From: JBFMDN01 sp040753915
GTDB taxonomy: Bacteria > Desulfobacterota > Desulfomonilia > Desulfomonilales > Desulfomonilaceae
DNA: 64,000 bases
Direction of reading: 5' to 3'
NCBI GenBank assembly: GCA_040753915.1
Contig: JBFMDN010000002.1
Coordinates: forward strand, 1 to 64,000
The notes under the pieces were generated by a model. The model made no database searches, was not told where the DNA came from, and worked only from the letters and a program-made list of their open reading frames with translations. Shown piece by piece: positions 15,680 through 23,937 of the stretch (position 1 is the first letter of the stretch; every line of letters begins with the position of its first letter). The position numbers and the translations under genes are program-made.

Positions 15680-16126
15680 CTATTGGCACAGGGCGCAAGA
15701 CCCCTCCCCTGCCCTTCCGGCCGAAGGGGAATAAGACCCCTCCCCTGCCCTCCCCGTTAACGGGGAGGGAGTTTGGGGAGTGCCTTTCCCTGTCGTTCTG
15801 TGATCCGACCATGCTCGCTCACAGTTATCGACCTCTCCTCCCCCTACCTTCCCCCCGTTAACGGGGGGACTGAGGGGGGGCCTATCTCCTCCAAGGGGAC
15901 TGAGGGGGGTCCTATCTCCTCCAAGGGGACTGAGGGGGGCCTTGGCTTCCGCGGGAGGACTCAGACAGGTCTCATCTCCTGCCGTGGGACCACGGAGAGT
16001 GATGTCCCCAGCAGCGGCATTGGGAGGATCCACGCCGGCAACAAGCACCAGAGTTCCCTTTCGCACGCAACCTGAGTGAAGAAGATGATCACCAAGATCA
16101 GTGGTGATGAGCGAGCAGCGCTTCAT
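15680..16126 (-). CDS. Possible small protein with repeat-encoded tail
   Basis: A 148-codon frame. The ATG at 16126 has a strong site (AGGAGGTC just before it). The first 45 residues (MKRCSLITTDLGDHLLHSG and on) look protein-like. From about residue 60 the sequence is made of intergenic repeats read as APLSPLGGDRTPLSPLGGD, then SPLTGRAGEG and SAGRAGEG. No family is recognised. It may be a real short protein whose 3' end was overrun by repeats, or chance. Confidence 0.35.
   Translation of the reverse strand: MKRCSLITTDLGDHLLHSGCVRKGTLVLVAGVDPPNAAAGDITLRGPTAGDETCLSPPAEAKAPLSPLGGDRTPLSPLGGDRPPLSPPVNGGKVGGGEVDNCERAWSDHRTTGKGTPQTPSPLTGRAGEGSYSPSAGRAGEGSCALCQ
15690..15955. repeat. CCCCTCAGTCCCC-type repeats with a 30-bp tandem unit
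   Basis: The unit CTATCTCCTCCAAGGGGACT followed by GAGGGGGGTC repeats with a 30-bp period near 15882-15941. It is preceded by paired elements: CCCCTCCCCTGCCC (15702 and 15732) and the palindromes CCCCGTTAACGGGG (15753 and 15853). The remainder to 16819 holds no convincing gene. Confidence 0.7.
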
Positions 16127-16819
16127 GACCTCCTGTGAAGCTTGACCATCCTGACACATGCATTCCTCCCGATTACTCTGGGGGGTCGTTGGGACGTTAG
16201 CTGTCTGACACGGCAGCGCGCTCCGGATTGCATGAGCCGTTCACATTCGACCTGCCGGATCTGACAAATCTACAGTGAGAGGCTCCTCCCTCGCCACGAT
16301 TTCTTGAGATGTCGCGAATTATGTTTCGGTTCCTGCCCCGCCTTTCGCGTACCCAAACAAGCAGTCGACAATCGGAGTCAATTGGAAATTTGAGCGTCCG
16401 GGGGTCTGATTGAACGTGGATAGCCCAACAAATTGATTCTCGTTGCACGCGATGAGAATAGTGGCCCGGCCGACCAAGTCTAGGCAAGGGCCGGTTTGAA
16501 AGCCGCCGCTCCTACGGAATTTCTGCCGCGAAGGCCAATGCTCAAGACTATAGCTCCCTTGCGATCAAAAGCCGCTCGCATGGAACTGTCTTTGTTATGG
16601 TTCAGATGTGGCTCGGCGTATGAGCCATTCTTCGTGTTTGATCTCTTGCTCCCGCCTTCTTGCCATCCTGTCTTCTTTCATGGCCACGCAAGGGCCGCCC
16701 TTTACGAGCGCCAATTCCACCGAGTACAATTACATAGATAGCCACATGAAATGGCTACACTTCCAAAACGGGGCCACTCCCTGAACGTGGAAGCGGCGAG
16801 TAGCCGACGGGGGGCAGGC

Positions 16820-18934
16820 ATGTTCAAGAATGCTGTCAAATTATTGTTGGTGGCGGACGAAGAGACTCGAGTCAACGCCTTCCGCATCGCGTTTGAGGGT
16901 CTGAGCGATAGCTTTGACATTACCGTTGTGCGCACCCTCCGCGAGGCGCGGAACCGCCTGCGTCACGGCTGTCCTGACCTCGTTGTCGCGAGCCTCCATT
17001 TGCCTGATGGCAAGGCAACGGACTTACTCGCTTCTCAGAAAGAGGGGCCTCCCTTTCCACTCGTGGTCGTCACAGCCGGCGGAAACGAGCGGGATGCGGT
17101 GCAGGTGATGAAAGCAGGTGCCCTCGACTATGTGGTCGAGACCACCGAGGCGCTGGCTGATATGCCCCACACAGTCCGCCATGCACTTCGGGAGTGGGAC
17201 CACATCGCGAGGCGGCGAAAAGCTGGGCAGGCGTTGCTCGAAGAAAACAGGACGGCTCGAAGGTGCCTCGACCTTGCTGAGGTGATGGTTGTCTCGCTCG
17301 ACAAGACTTGCACAGTTACGTTCGTTAATCAAAAAGGCGTGTCAGTACTGGGCTGGCCATACAAGAAGATCGCAGGAAGCGACTGGATCAATTCTTTCGT
17401 ACCGGAGAGGCGAAGGAAAACCGTGAGACGCGCATTTCTCCGGGTAATGGCCGGTGAAAGAGCTCTCCCCACCTATGTGGAGGACTGGATTGTCACCGGG
17501 AAGGGGCACGAGAGGCTTGTGGGGTGGCACAATTCCCTTCTTACCGATCCTTCTGGCAAAATCACAGGGGTCTTGAGCTTAGGGGAAGACGTCAATGAGC
17601 GTAAACGCGCGGACGAAGCGCTCCGCACGAGCGAGGAGCGCTTCCGTGCGGTTTTCGAAGGGGCCCAGGAGTGTATCATGATAAAGGATACGTCCCTCAG
17701 ATACACCGATGTCAATCCAGCTTTTTGCAGGCTGCTGGGATTTCGGGCATCCGATATCGTGGGACGTCGTGCCGAGGACCTGTTCGGCGCGGAAATCGGA
17801 AAACAAATATCTGAGCGGAGTGCTCGTGTTCTGGAAGGAGAATCCATCGAGTTAGAACAGACCCGTATTGTCCGGGGAGTTCCTATGACCTTTCATGACA
17901 CCGTTGTGCCGCTCACGGATGCCGGAGGAGCAACCATCGGCCTCTGCTACATTTCCCGAGACATCACGGAACGCAGGCAGATCGCTGAAGACAATCGAGT
18001 GCCTTCTCACAACTATCCATCGCCGAGCATGCAAAGAACGTTGGAAAAGGCACTCGTGGCGGCAAGTCATGACAGCACCGTCCTCCTACAAGGGGAGAGC
18101 GGGAGTGGCAAGGACTTCCTCGCACGGTGGATACATGAGCGTTCTCGGCGTTCGACCGGGCCGTTCTTTTCGATAAACTGCGCCGCGCTGCCCAGAGAGC
18201 TTGCCGAGTCCGAGCTCTTCGGTCATGAACGGGGGGCTTTTACCGGCGCAGATAGGAAGAAAAGAGGACTGCTCGAACTGGCTGAAGGTGGCACCATTCT
18301 TTTGAATGAGATCGGTGAGCTTGACCTGTCTCTCCAGGCCAAGCTTCTGGCATTTCTTGACACAAGGTCCTTCCTGCGCATTGGGGGACAGAAGCACGTG
18401 TACGTTAATGCCAGATTGATGGCCGCTTCCCACCGGGAGCTCGTAAAGGAAGTTGAGCAGAAACGTTTTCTTGAACCCCTCTACTATCGCCTCAGTGTGT
18501 TTCCCATACGTGTTCCTCCGCTCAGGGAGAGGCGACAAGACCTCCCGATTCTCGCAGAAGACCTTATACACAGACTGGCTGTGGAAATGCAGTTGACCGA
18601 GATTCCTCCTGTCAATGCCACCGTTATACAGCACCTCACTCGTTACGACTGGCCGGGGAACGTGAGGGAGCTCAGAAATGTGCTGGAGCGGTCCCTCATG
18701 CTCTGGAAGGGAGGGATGTTTCATCTGGAGTTGCCACTGGATGAAAAGGCGGCTGACAGGTGGTCGTACACCGTGTATCACACTCCGAACCGCAATTTCC
18801 ATGACATTGTGGGGGAGGTAGCAACTGCTCTGTGCGGTCACGCCTTGAGGGTCTGTCAGGGCAACAAGAAGGAAGCTGCTCGGCTGCTCCAGATATCCCG
18901 TGAGACCTTTTATAGATATCTTAGAAGGTTGTAG
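16820..18934 (+). CDS. Sigma-54-type regulator with pseudo-receiver, two PAS domains, AAA+ and Fis-type HTH
   Basis: A 704-residue protein (start at the ATG after GGGGGGCAGGC; an ATG 69 nt upstream lacks a ribosome site). Order: receiver-like domain about 5-125, PAS about 145-260, PAS about 270-385, sigma-54-interaction AAA+ about 397-630, and a C-terminal helix-turn-helix ending SRETFYRYLRRL. The receiver has lost its phospho-acceptor: DLVVASLHLPDG has Ser58 where Asp is expected, and DYVVE replaces the conserved DYxxK. The AAA+ core keeps Walker A GESGSGKD, GAFTGA and LRERRQDLP. Walker B reads GGTILLNEIGEL, with Asn496 for the usual Asp. It probably senses a small ligand or partner through the PAS domains rather than a kinase. 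The target genes are unknown. Confidence 0.9.
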   Translation: MFKNAVKLLLVADEETRVNAFRIAFEGLSDSFDITVVRTLREARNRLRHGCPDLVVASLHLPDGKATDLLASQKEGPPFPLVVVTAGGNERDAVQVMKAGALDYVVETTEALADMPHTVRHALREWDHIARRRKAGQALLEENRTARRCLDLAEVMVVSLDKTCTVTFVNQKGVSVLGWPYKKIAGSDWINSFVPERRRKTVRRAFLRVMAGERALPTYVEDWIVTGKGHERLVGWHNSLLTDPSGKITGVLSLGEDVNERKRADEALRTSEERFRAVFEGAQECIMIKDTSLRYTDVNPAFCRLLGFRASDIVGRRAEDLFGAEIGKQISERSARVLEGESIELEQTRIVRGVPMTFHDTVVPLTDAGGATIGLCYISRDITERRQIAEDNRVPSHNYPSPSMQRTLEKALVAASHDSTVLLQGESGSGKDFLARWIHERSRRSTGPFFSINCAALPRELAESELFGHERGAFTGADRKKRGLLELAEGGTILLNEIGELDLSLQAKLLAFLDTRSFLRIGGQKHVYVNARLMAASHRELVKEVEQKRFLEPLYYRLSVFPIRVPPLRERRQDLPILAEDLIHRLAVEMQLTEIPPVNATVIQHLTRYDWPGNVRELRNVLERSLMLWKGGMFHLELPLDEKAADRWSYTVYHTPNRNFHDIVGEVATALCGHALRVCQGNKKEAARLLQISRETFYRYLRRL

Positions 18935-19413
18935 TCCAAGCCCAAAAAGTGGACACGATCCTTCAGAGGTGCCCAAGAAGTAGACACAACTACTATCGAT
19001 AATAAATTGATTTTCAATAGCATTCTTTTTGATTTGTCGTTTCATTTTCTCCCGCGAGCGTGAGCGCAAGATCGACACCGAGGGCCTGCCGATCTGCTTT
19101 TGAGATACAACAGACCAACATCACGTGATAATTGCCACTCTGTCCCTGCCCTATCGTTGTGGCACGAATTGTGCTGAAACAAGAGGGAGTCCCCAACTTG
19201 TGGGATCTCTCTGTAGCGCTCGCGAAAACGAATTGTGTTCAGTCAAATGAAGATATCGCAGACCAGACCGACTCACAGGGTTACCTGTAACGTTGTTGCA
19301 CCAGAAGACACTCAAGGTGGCACTCGCTTAGGCCACCTTCTTGACTCACCGGTGAACAGGCACGGACCATTAGCAACTTCGGAATGGGCTCATTTTTCAG
19401 GGACAGGAACGAG
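18935..19413. other. Non-coding stretch with duplicated CCCAARAAGTRGACAC
   Basis: CCCAAAAAGTGGACAC (18941-18956) is repeated with two differences as CCCAAGAAGTAGACAC (18972-18987). Such motifs resemble ends of some insertion sequences, but no transposase is present. No gene is recognised in the remainder. Confidence 0.35.
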
Positions 19414-19968
19414 ATGGGAAATAGGTTGATAGAAGCAGCCATATCTGGGGACCTGATGAAGGTCCGTCAACTCATCGCTGCGGGCGCAGATCCGAACTTT
19501 GCCAATCGACTCGGAGTAACGGCCCTCATGGTGGCTGCCCAATGGAATCGGCCGGAAATCGTCCGGCTCTTGCTTTCCAAGGGTGCGGATGTGGACGCGC
19601 AAGAGAGCTCCTCGGGGTGCAATGCGCTGATGTTTGCATGTTTGTCGGGTAATCCGGAGGTCGTGCGTCTCGTTCTGGAACACGGCGCATCGGTGAATGC
19701 CAGGAACATTGACGGCCGGACAGCCCTCATGACTGCCGCCTTCTGCGGGTCCATCGAACTGGTGAAGATGCTTCTGAGGCACGGGGCTGACGTTGAGGCT
19801 ACGGACCGGTTCGGGTCTACTGCCCTCACCCAAGCATCAATGGCCGGACACAGAGATGTGGTGAATCTCCTCATGAAAAGAGGAGCCGACGCGAAGCGAC
19901 ATGCGGTGAATCTAAGGAAGCAAGGGAGTGGCGTGAGTCCGACACAGGAAGGAACGAACAGACGTTGA
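19414..19968 (+). CDS. Ankyrin-repeat protein
   Basis: A 184-residue protein made of about five ankyrin repeats. Successive units carry the consensus G-x-T-ALMVAAQWNRPEIVRLLL, CNALMFACLSGNPEVVRLVL, GRTALMTAAFCGSIELVKML and GSTALTQASMAGHRDVVNLL, each with a GAD/GAS-V turn. A short basic tail follows. There is no signal peptide, so it is probably a cytosolic protein-binding scaffold. The ATG at 19414 has AGGA upstream; an ATG 30 nt earlier is possible. The partner is unknown. The next gene (cyclic-nucleotide-binding) begins 239 bp later on the same strand. Confidence 0.9.
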   Translation: MGNRLIEAAISGDLMKVRQLIAAGADPNFANRLGVTALMVAAQWNRPEIVRLLLSKGADVDAQESSSGCNALMFACLSGNPEVVRLVLEHGASVNARNIDGRTALMTAAFCGSIELVKMLLRHGADVEATDRFGSTALTQASMAGHRDVVNLLMKRGADAKRHAVNLRKQGSGVSPTQEGTNRR

Positions 19969-20207
19969 GCTCGGCCAAGGAAATTCGGCCGACTCGACGG
20001 AATGGACGTTAACCTTCTCTATTGCAGCAATGGTCTCCAGGAGAAAGAGGAGGTGTGCAAGCCGTTGGTACACGAGCTGCGAACAGGAAGAAGAGAACGC
20101 GTGGAGAATCCGGGAAAGACATCGGGGCGGATTCGTTGACGCCCGGGGTTTTCGACCGCGTTCGCGGCATCCACTTTCCGAAAAAAATCCCGACAGAGGA
20201 GGCAGCC

Positions 20208-20657
20208 ATGTTTTTGCCAAAGAGCGACATCTTCAAGGACATCAGACAGGAAGCTATAAACGAGATTTCGGAGATAGCTTTCGAGGAAAAACACGAAAAA
20301 GGGGCCGTCCTGTTCAGGGAAGGAGATGCGGCGCGATACTTCTATGTTTTGGTCGAAGGTAAAGTGCTGCTGACCATTCAGGACGCTGCCACGCCCCACT
20401 ACGTAGCCACCAAGATAGGAGAGCTGTTCGGTTGGTCCAGTGCCGTGGGCCGGGATTTCTACTCCGCGACTGCCGAATGCCTCGTGCCGACCACCGTGAT
20501 GAAGGTGGACAGATTGGATCTGGAGCGGGTATTCGACGAGCACCCTCGGAGCGGAAAAGTCTTCTATAGGCTGTTGGCCGAAGCCTTGGGGCAGAGATGG
20601 ATCGATCTCCAGCGCACGTGGATATCTGAGTTGGAGCGTGAACGGAAGGCTTCTTAG
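20208..20657 (+). CDS. Cyclic nucleotide-binding domain protein
   Basis: A 149-residue single-domain protein. It opens MFLPKSDIFKDIRQEAI, a cNMP-binding-domain lead helix, followed by the beta-roll (EKGAVLFREGDAARYFYVLVEG, KIGELFGWSSAVG) and closing helices. The classical phosphate-binding arginine context is replaced: GELFGWSSAVG here versus GE-x-A-L-x-x-RSA, so cyclic nucleotide binding is uncertain. No DNA-binding domain follows. The start is set by GGAGG before the ATG; the open frame extends upstream but without protein-like sequence. Confidence 0.85.
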   Translation: MFLPKSDIFKDIRQEAINEISEIAFEEKHEKGAVLFREGDAARYFYVLVEGKVLLTIQDAATPHYVATKIGELFGWSSAVGRDFYSATAECLVPTTVMKVDRLDLERVFDEHPRSGKVFYRLLAEALGQRWIDLQRTWISELERERKAS

Positions 20658-21093
20658 AGCACCAGACTGACCACCTGGTACGCCCAGGCCCTTCCGGCTC
20701 CCTTTTTCCGGTGCAAAACCGTCACGCGTTCTCCGTTTGAACAGAGGAAAAGGGTAACTCATGGGACTGCGACCCACCAGTGGGCCGAGTCAGGGGTGAT
20801 CTGTTGCCAACAATCCAACTTTTGAAGCGACAAGCATGAGAATGAGAGCCTCCAGGAAGCACCGCAGAGTCAGGCATCGCGGATGTTTCGCCGTGTCATG
20901 ACGGAGCTCTCGCCCCATTGTCTCAAAGCCGTCGCACACGAAAAAGATGTCTCTTGTACGGCACATACTCCTATCTCTCCAAGTGCCTACCATCATCAAC
21001 CTTGGAGCTATGCCTCACTCATGCCGGGAACCGTGACCAGCGCGGAGGGGACGAGTGAGCACCCTTTGAAGGTAGAATGGTTCCGCTACAGCG
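20658..21093. other. Non-coding stretch, nothing recognised
   Basis: About 430 bp without a supported gene. Open frames on both strands lack ribosome sites and recognisable motifs. It borders the gene remnant at 21094 and may be degraded coding DNA. Confidence 0.4.
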
Positions 21094-21240
21094 TCACTCC
21101 TCATAAGTCTTCTCGACAAGTTTTGCTTTGTATTCGAACTTGGGCAATGAGCCTGGCGCGACGAGCTCAACCTGTGACGAGAAGATCAGCTTGTCCCTCA
21201 ACGTCCCTTCGATAAGGGACTTGAGATCCTTCAAGTCTCC
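21094..21240 (-). pseudogene. C-terminal remnant of a phenylacetate-CoA ligase-like (AMP-dependent) enzyme
   Basis: The last 48 codons of a minus-strand gene survive: IEGTLRDKLIFSSQVELV, then APGSLPKFEYKAKLVEKTYE and a TGA stop. This resembles the C-terminus of PaaK-type ligases (a short strand, then V-E-L-V-x-x-G-S-LPKFE-x-KAKLV). The gene is cut off at 21239-21260 by a CCGGCAAGACGCCGGCGC palindrome, and nothing upstream continues the protein. Confidence 0.55.
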
Positions 21241-21390
21241 CGGCAAGACGCCGGCGCTCTGGGGAGTCCTTGCCGAGATCTTCGCGGGATGAGCGGTTTC
21301 GATCCGGTCCTTGATTGAAGAGGGTCGCCCTCGCCGCCATTCTCGACGTGTGCCACCGCGATCGAGTCAACCACCTTGCCGTGAAAACGG
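21239..21390. repeat. Palindromic repeat plus dispersed repeat family F, copy 2
   Basis: CCCGGCAAGACGCCGGCGCT (21239-21258) belongs with the palindromes at 1102 and 1812. The segment 21325-21390 resembles 470-540 (CTCGCCGCCATTCTCGACGT then GTGCCACCGCGATCGAGTCA). Confidence 0.45.
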
Positions 21391-21614
21391 CACCGTATTT
21401 GTGAAATCGCCTGTCAAGCAGCACGGGTAAGGAGCCCATGAAATGGGAGGGCTAGTATCTTAGGATCACCGGCCTGTGTAAGGATGAACGGACCTATGGT
21501 ATGATGTTCGGACCATCCTCTCACGAGGCTGGGACGGGAGTGTGACATCGGGCACACCGTGTAGCCGCGGTGCCGCCTCTCTGAGACACCTGCAGATCGT
21601 CGGAGCGCCATGCC

Positions 21615-21764
21615 ATGACCACATCGTCCTTGAGCCCTCTCAGTAAAGGAAGAATGATCGATGTCGATAACGACTTGGAACAATACTGCGCTCGGGCCAT
21701 CGAGGTGGGAGGCACCGCTGTTAAGGAAGCAGACCCCGCCGTGTTGTCACAGCTCCCTGGGTGA
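21615..21764 (+). CDS. Possible 49-residue small protein upstream of ddl
   Basis: A short frame whose C-terminal half looks protein-like (MIDVDNDLEQYCARAIEVGG and on). An internal ATG at 21654 has AAAGGAAGA just before it, so a 36-residue product is more likely than the full frame. No family is recognised; it could be a gene remnant. Confidence 0.25.
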   Translation: MTTSSLSPLSKGRMIDVDNDLEQYCARAIEVGGTAVKEADPAVLSQLPG

Positions 21765-21862
21765 AGGTGAAGTGTCAGTTTGGCTGCCCTGGGTTCGACA
21801 GGGGGCATTGCTATACTCCAATATCCTTCTCACGAACAAACGGAGGAAGTGTGGGAGGTGTC

Positions 21863-22966
21863 ATGCCATCAGGAAAACGAACGGTTGCTCTCATTTATGG
21901 GGGGCGTTCCGCTGAGCATGAAGTCTCGCTGCGATCGGCAGCCTCTGTATTTTCCGCGGTGAACAGAGATCGCTATGAGGTTATTCCTGTTTTCATAACC
22001 AAAGAGGGAGCCTGGTACAGACGGCCCTCAGACGCTTCTTCCTTCTGTCCCGAACCGGAGCTGTCCGAAAGCGAGCGGCTCATCTTTTCTCCGGATCCAG
22101 CCCATGGAGGCTTTCTCAGGATTGGGGATGCCATGCAGGTCCAGCCCCTTGCCGTGGACGTGGTGTTTCCCGTGCTTCACGGAACATACGGAGAGGATGG
22201 AACCATTCAAGGCCTGTTGGAGATGGCGAATCTTCCCTATGTGGGATGTGGGGTGTTGGCTTCCGCAGCAGGAATGGACAAGGTCCTGATGAAAGGAGCC
22301 TTTCGAGACAACGGTCTGACAGTCGGGCCGTTTTTCTGGTTCCTGAGGACTGAATGGAAGAACGACCGATCTCTCGTTCTCGAGCGCCTTAAGACGAGCC
22401 GGTTTCCCGTCTTTGTCAAACCCGCCAATCTAGGGTCTTCTGTCGGGATTACCAAGGTTAACGATCCGTCAGGTTTTCCGAGAGCTGTCGAGATGGCTGC
22501 ATCGTACGACAGAAAGATCCTGGTGGAGGACGGGATTTCCGGAAGAGAGCTCGAGGTGGGCGTGCTGGGGAACGATACCGCTCGGGCAAGCGTGGCCGGG
22601 GAAATAATCTCCCATTCCGACTTCTACGATTACGAAGAAAAGTATCTTCAGGACACGGCTGAGCTCCTCATACCGGCAGACCTATCCCCCGCTGAGCTTG
22701 CTAAAGCCCAATCAGTCGCCCTGGCAGCCTTCAGAGCCGTCGACGGCTCGGGATTGTCTCGCGTAGACATGTTCCTCACCCCGAAGAATCAGGTGATCGT
22801 CAACGAGATCAACACGCTTCCGGGCTTCACCTCCATCAGCATGTACCCAAAGCTCTGGGAAGAATCCGGCATCCCCTACTCCGACCTGGTTGAAGCCCTG
22901 ATTGATCTGGCTTTTGAGAGGCACCAGGAGAAACAAAGCACTCTTACGGACAGAGCGCTCCCATGA
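21863..22966 (+). CDS. ddl: D-alanine--D-alanine ligase
   Basis: A 367-residue ATP-grasp enzyme that makes D-Ala-D-Ala for peptidoglycan. Motifs: VALIYGGRSAEHEVSLRSA, VVFPVLHGTYGEDGTIQGLL, YVGCGVLASAAGMDKVLMK, FPVFVKPANLGSSVGITKV, LVEDGISGRELEVGVLGN, DYEEKYLQDTAELLIPADL, GLSRVDMFLT and VNEINTLPGFTSISMYPKLW. It is of the long DdlA/DdlB type. The ATG at 21863 has GGAGGTG upstream. Its stop overlaps the start of the next gene by 4 nt (ATGA), making ddl the first gene of a translationally coupled trio. Confidence 0.97.
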   Translation: MPSGKRTVALIYGGRSAEHEVSLRSAASVFSAVNRDRYEVIPVFITKEGAWYRRPSDASSFCPEPELSESERLIFSPDPAHGGFLRIGDAMQVQPLAVDVVFPVLHGTYGEDGTIQGLLEMANLPYVGCGVLASAAGMDKVLMKGAFRDNGLTVGPFFWFLRTEWKNDRSLVLERLKTSRFPVFVKPANLGSSVGITKVNDPSGFPRAVEMAASYDRKILVEDGISGRELEVGVLGNDTARASVAGEIISHSDFYDYEEKYLQDTAELLIPADLSPAELAKAQSVALAAFRAVDGSGLSRVDMFLTPKNQVIVNEINTLPGFTSISMYPKLWEESGIPYSDLVEALIDLAFERHQEKQSTLTDRALP

Positions 22967-23937
22967 AAGCAATGGTGCTGTCTGCGGGATTTGGCACCAG
23001 ACTGAGGCCCCTGACTCTTGAACGGGCAAAGCCGGCAGTCCCGGTGCTCGGGAAGCCTCTGCTGATAAGGACGATCGAGCACCTCATGGCACAAGGGGTC
23101 TCATCACTTCGTTTGAACTTACACTATCTGCCTCGGTCCATAGAGCAGGTTTTTGAGAAAGACGCCTGGAGAGCGCTTCCTGTCACTTTTTCCCATGAGA
23201 AGTCCATACTCGGCACCGCAGGGGGGTTGAAAGACAACGAGTCGTTCTTCGACCAAGGGACCTTCCTCATGGTAAACGGCGACATCCTCTTCGATTTCTC
23301 CCTTGCAGATGCAATTGCCTTCCACCGCAGTAATCATGCGTTAGCCACGTTGGTCCTGATCGCTCAGCTTCCCCCATATAGGTACACTCCCGTGCGCATC
23401 GACGACTCATATCGCCTCGTGGGTTTCAAAGGCCGTGGAGCCTCAGGTCCAGCTCGACCCGAGACGTATGTGTTCACCGGCGTTCATATTCTTGAACCCG
23501 AGATTTTCCGGTATATTCCGGAAGGGATCTTCTGCGAGATTAACGATAAGGTTTATCCGGCCGCCCTGGATGGAGGAGCTCGCGTGTTTGGGTTTCCTGT
23601 TACAGGATACTGGAACGACCTGGGGGACCCCGGTCGGTACCTCTCCTGTCACAGAGATCTTTTCCTGAAAAACGGGATATCCCCACCGATTCATGTTCCC
23701 CCTAATGCATCCCTGACACGGGAGTGTCATCTGGGGCGTTTTGTGACGCTGTCCGATGGATGTCGCATCGAGAAGGGATGCCTTGTAGAAAACGTGATAC
23801 TCTGGGAAGATGTTGTGGTCAAAACCGGTTCGACTCTGCGCAATTGTATCGTCGGGTCCGGCATGATTGTTGCTGGGGCATACACGAATCGAATTATTAC
23901 CCGTCTCGGAGAAGCACCCATTGACAATGGAATCTGA
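22963..23937 (+). CDS. Sugar-1-phosphate nucleotidyltransferase, MurU-like
   Basis: A 324-residue nucleotidyltransferase. The N-terminal Rossmann core has LSAGFGTRLRPLTLERAKPA (nucleotide loop and catalytic lysine), GTAGGL, and LMVNGDILFDF with the metal-binding aspartate. From about residue 250 there is a left-handed beta-helix tail (NASLTRECHLGRFVTLSDG, CLVENVILWEDVVVKTG). MurU of Pseudomonas makes UDP-MurNAc from MurNAc-1-phosphate but is shorter (about 225 residues) and lacks the helix. The placement between ddl and an AmgK-like kinase argues for wall-sugar recycling; a mannose- or glucose-1-phosphate substrate is the alternative. Confidence 0.85.
   Translation: MKAMVLSAGFGTRLRPLTLERAKPAVPVLGKPLLIRTIEHLMAQGVSSLRLNLHYLPRSIEQVFEKDAWRALPVTFSHEKSILGTAGGLKDNESFFDQGTFLMVNGDILFDFSLADAIAFHRSNHALATLVLIAQLPPYRYTPVRIDDSYRLVGFKGRGASGPARPETYVFTGVHILEPEIFRYIPEGIFCEINDKVYPAALDGGARVFGFPVTGYWNDLGDPGRYLSCHRDLFLKNGISPPIHVPPNASLTRECHLGRFVTLSDGCRIEKGCLVENVILWEDVVVKTGSTLRNCIVGSGMIVAGAYTNRIITRLGEAPIDNGI

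Noticed and set aside
18941..18987. Insertion-sequence ends
   Set aside because: Two similar 16-bp motifs in direct orientation, 31 bp apart, with no transposase or target duplication.
18086..19078. 330-residue minus-strand open frame
   Set aside because: Antisense to the sigma-54 regulator, with no family motif and no ribosome site; a shadow of high GC codon use.
20790..21215. Open frames upstream of ddl on both strands
   Set aside because: No motifs or ribosome sites; they overlap the ligase remnant in other frames.
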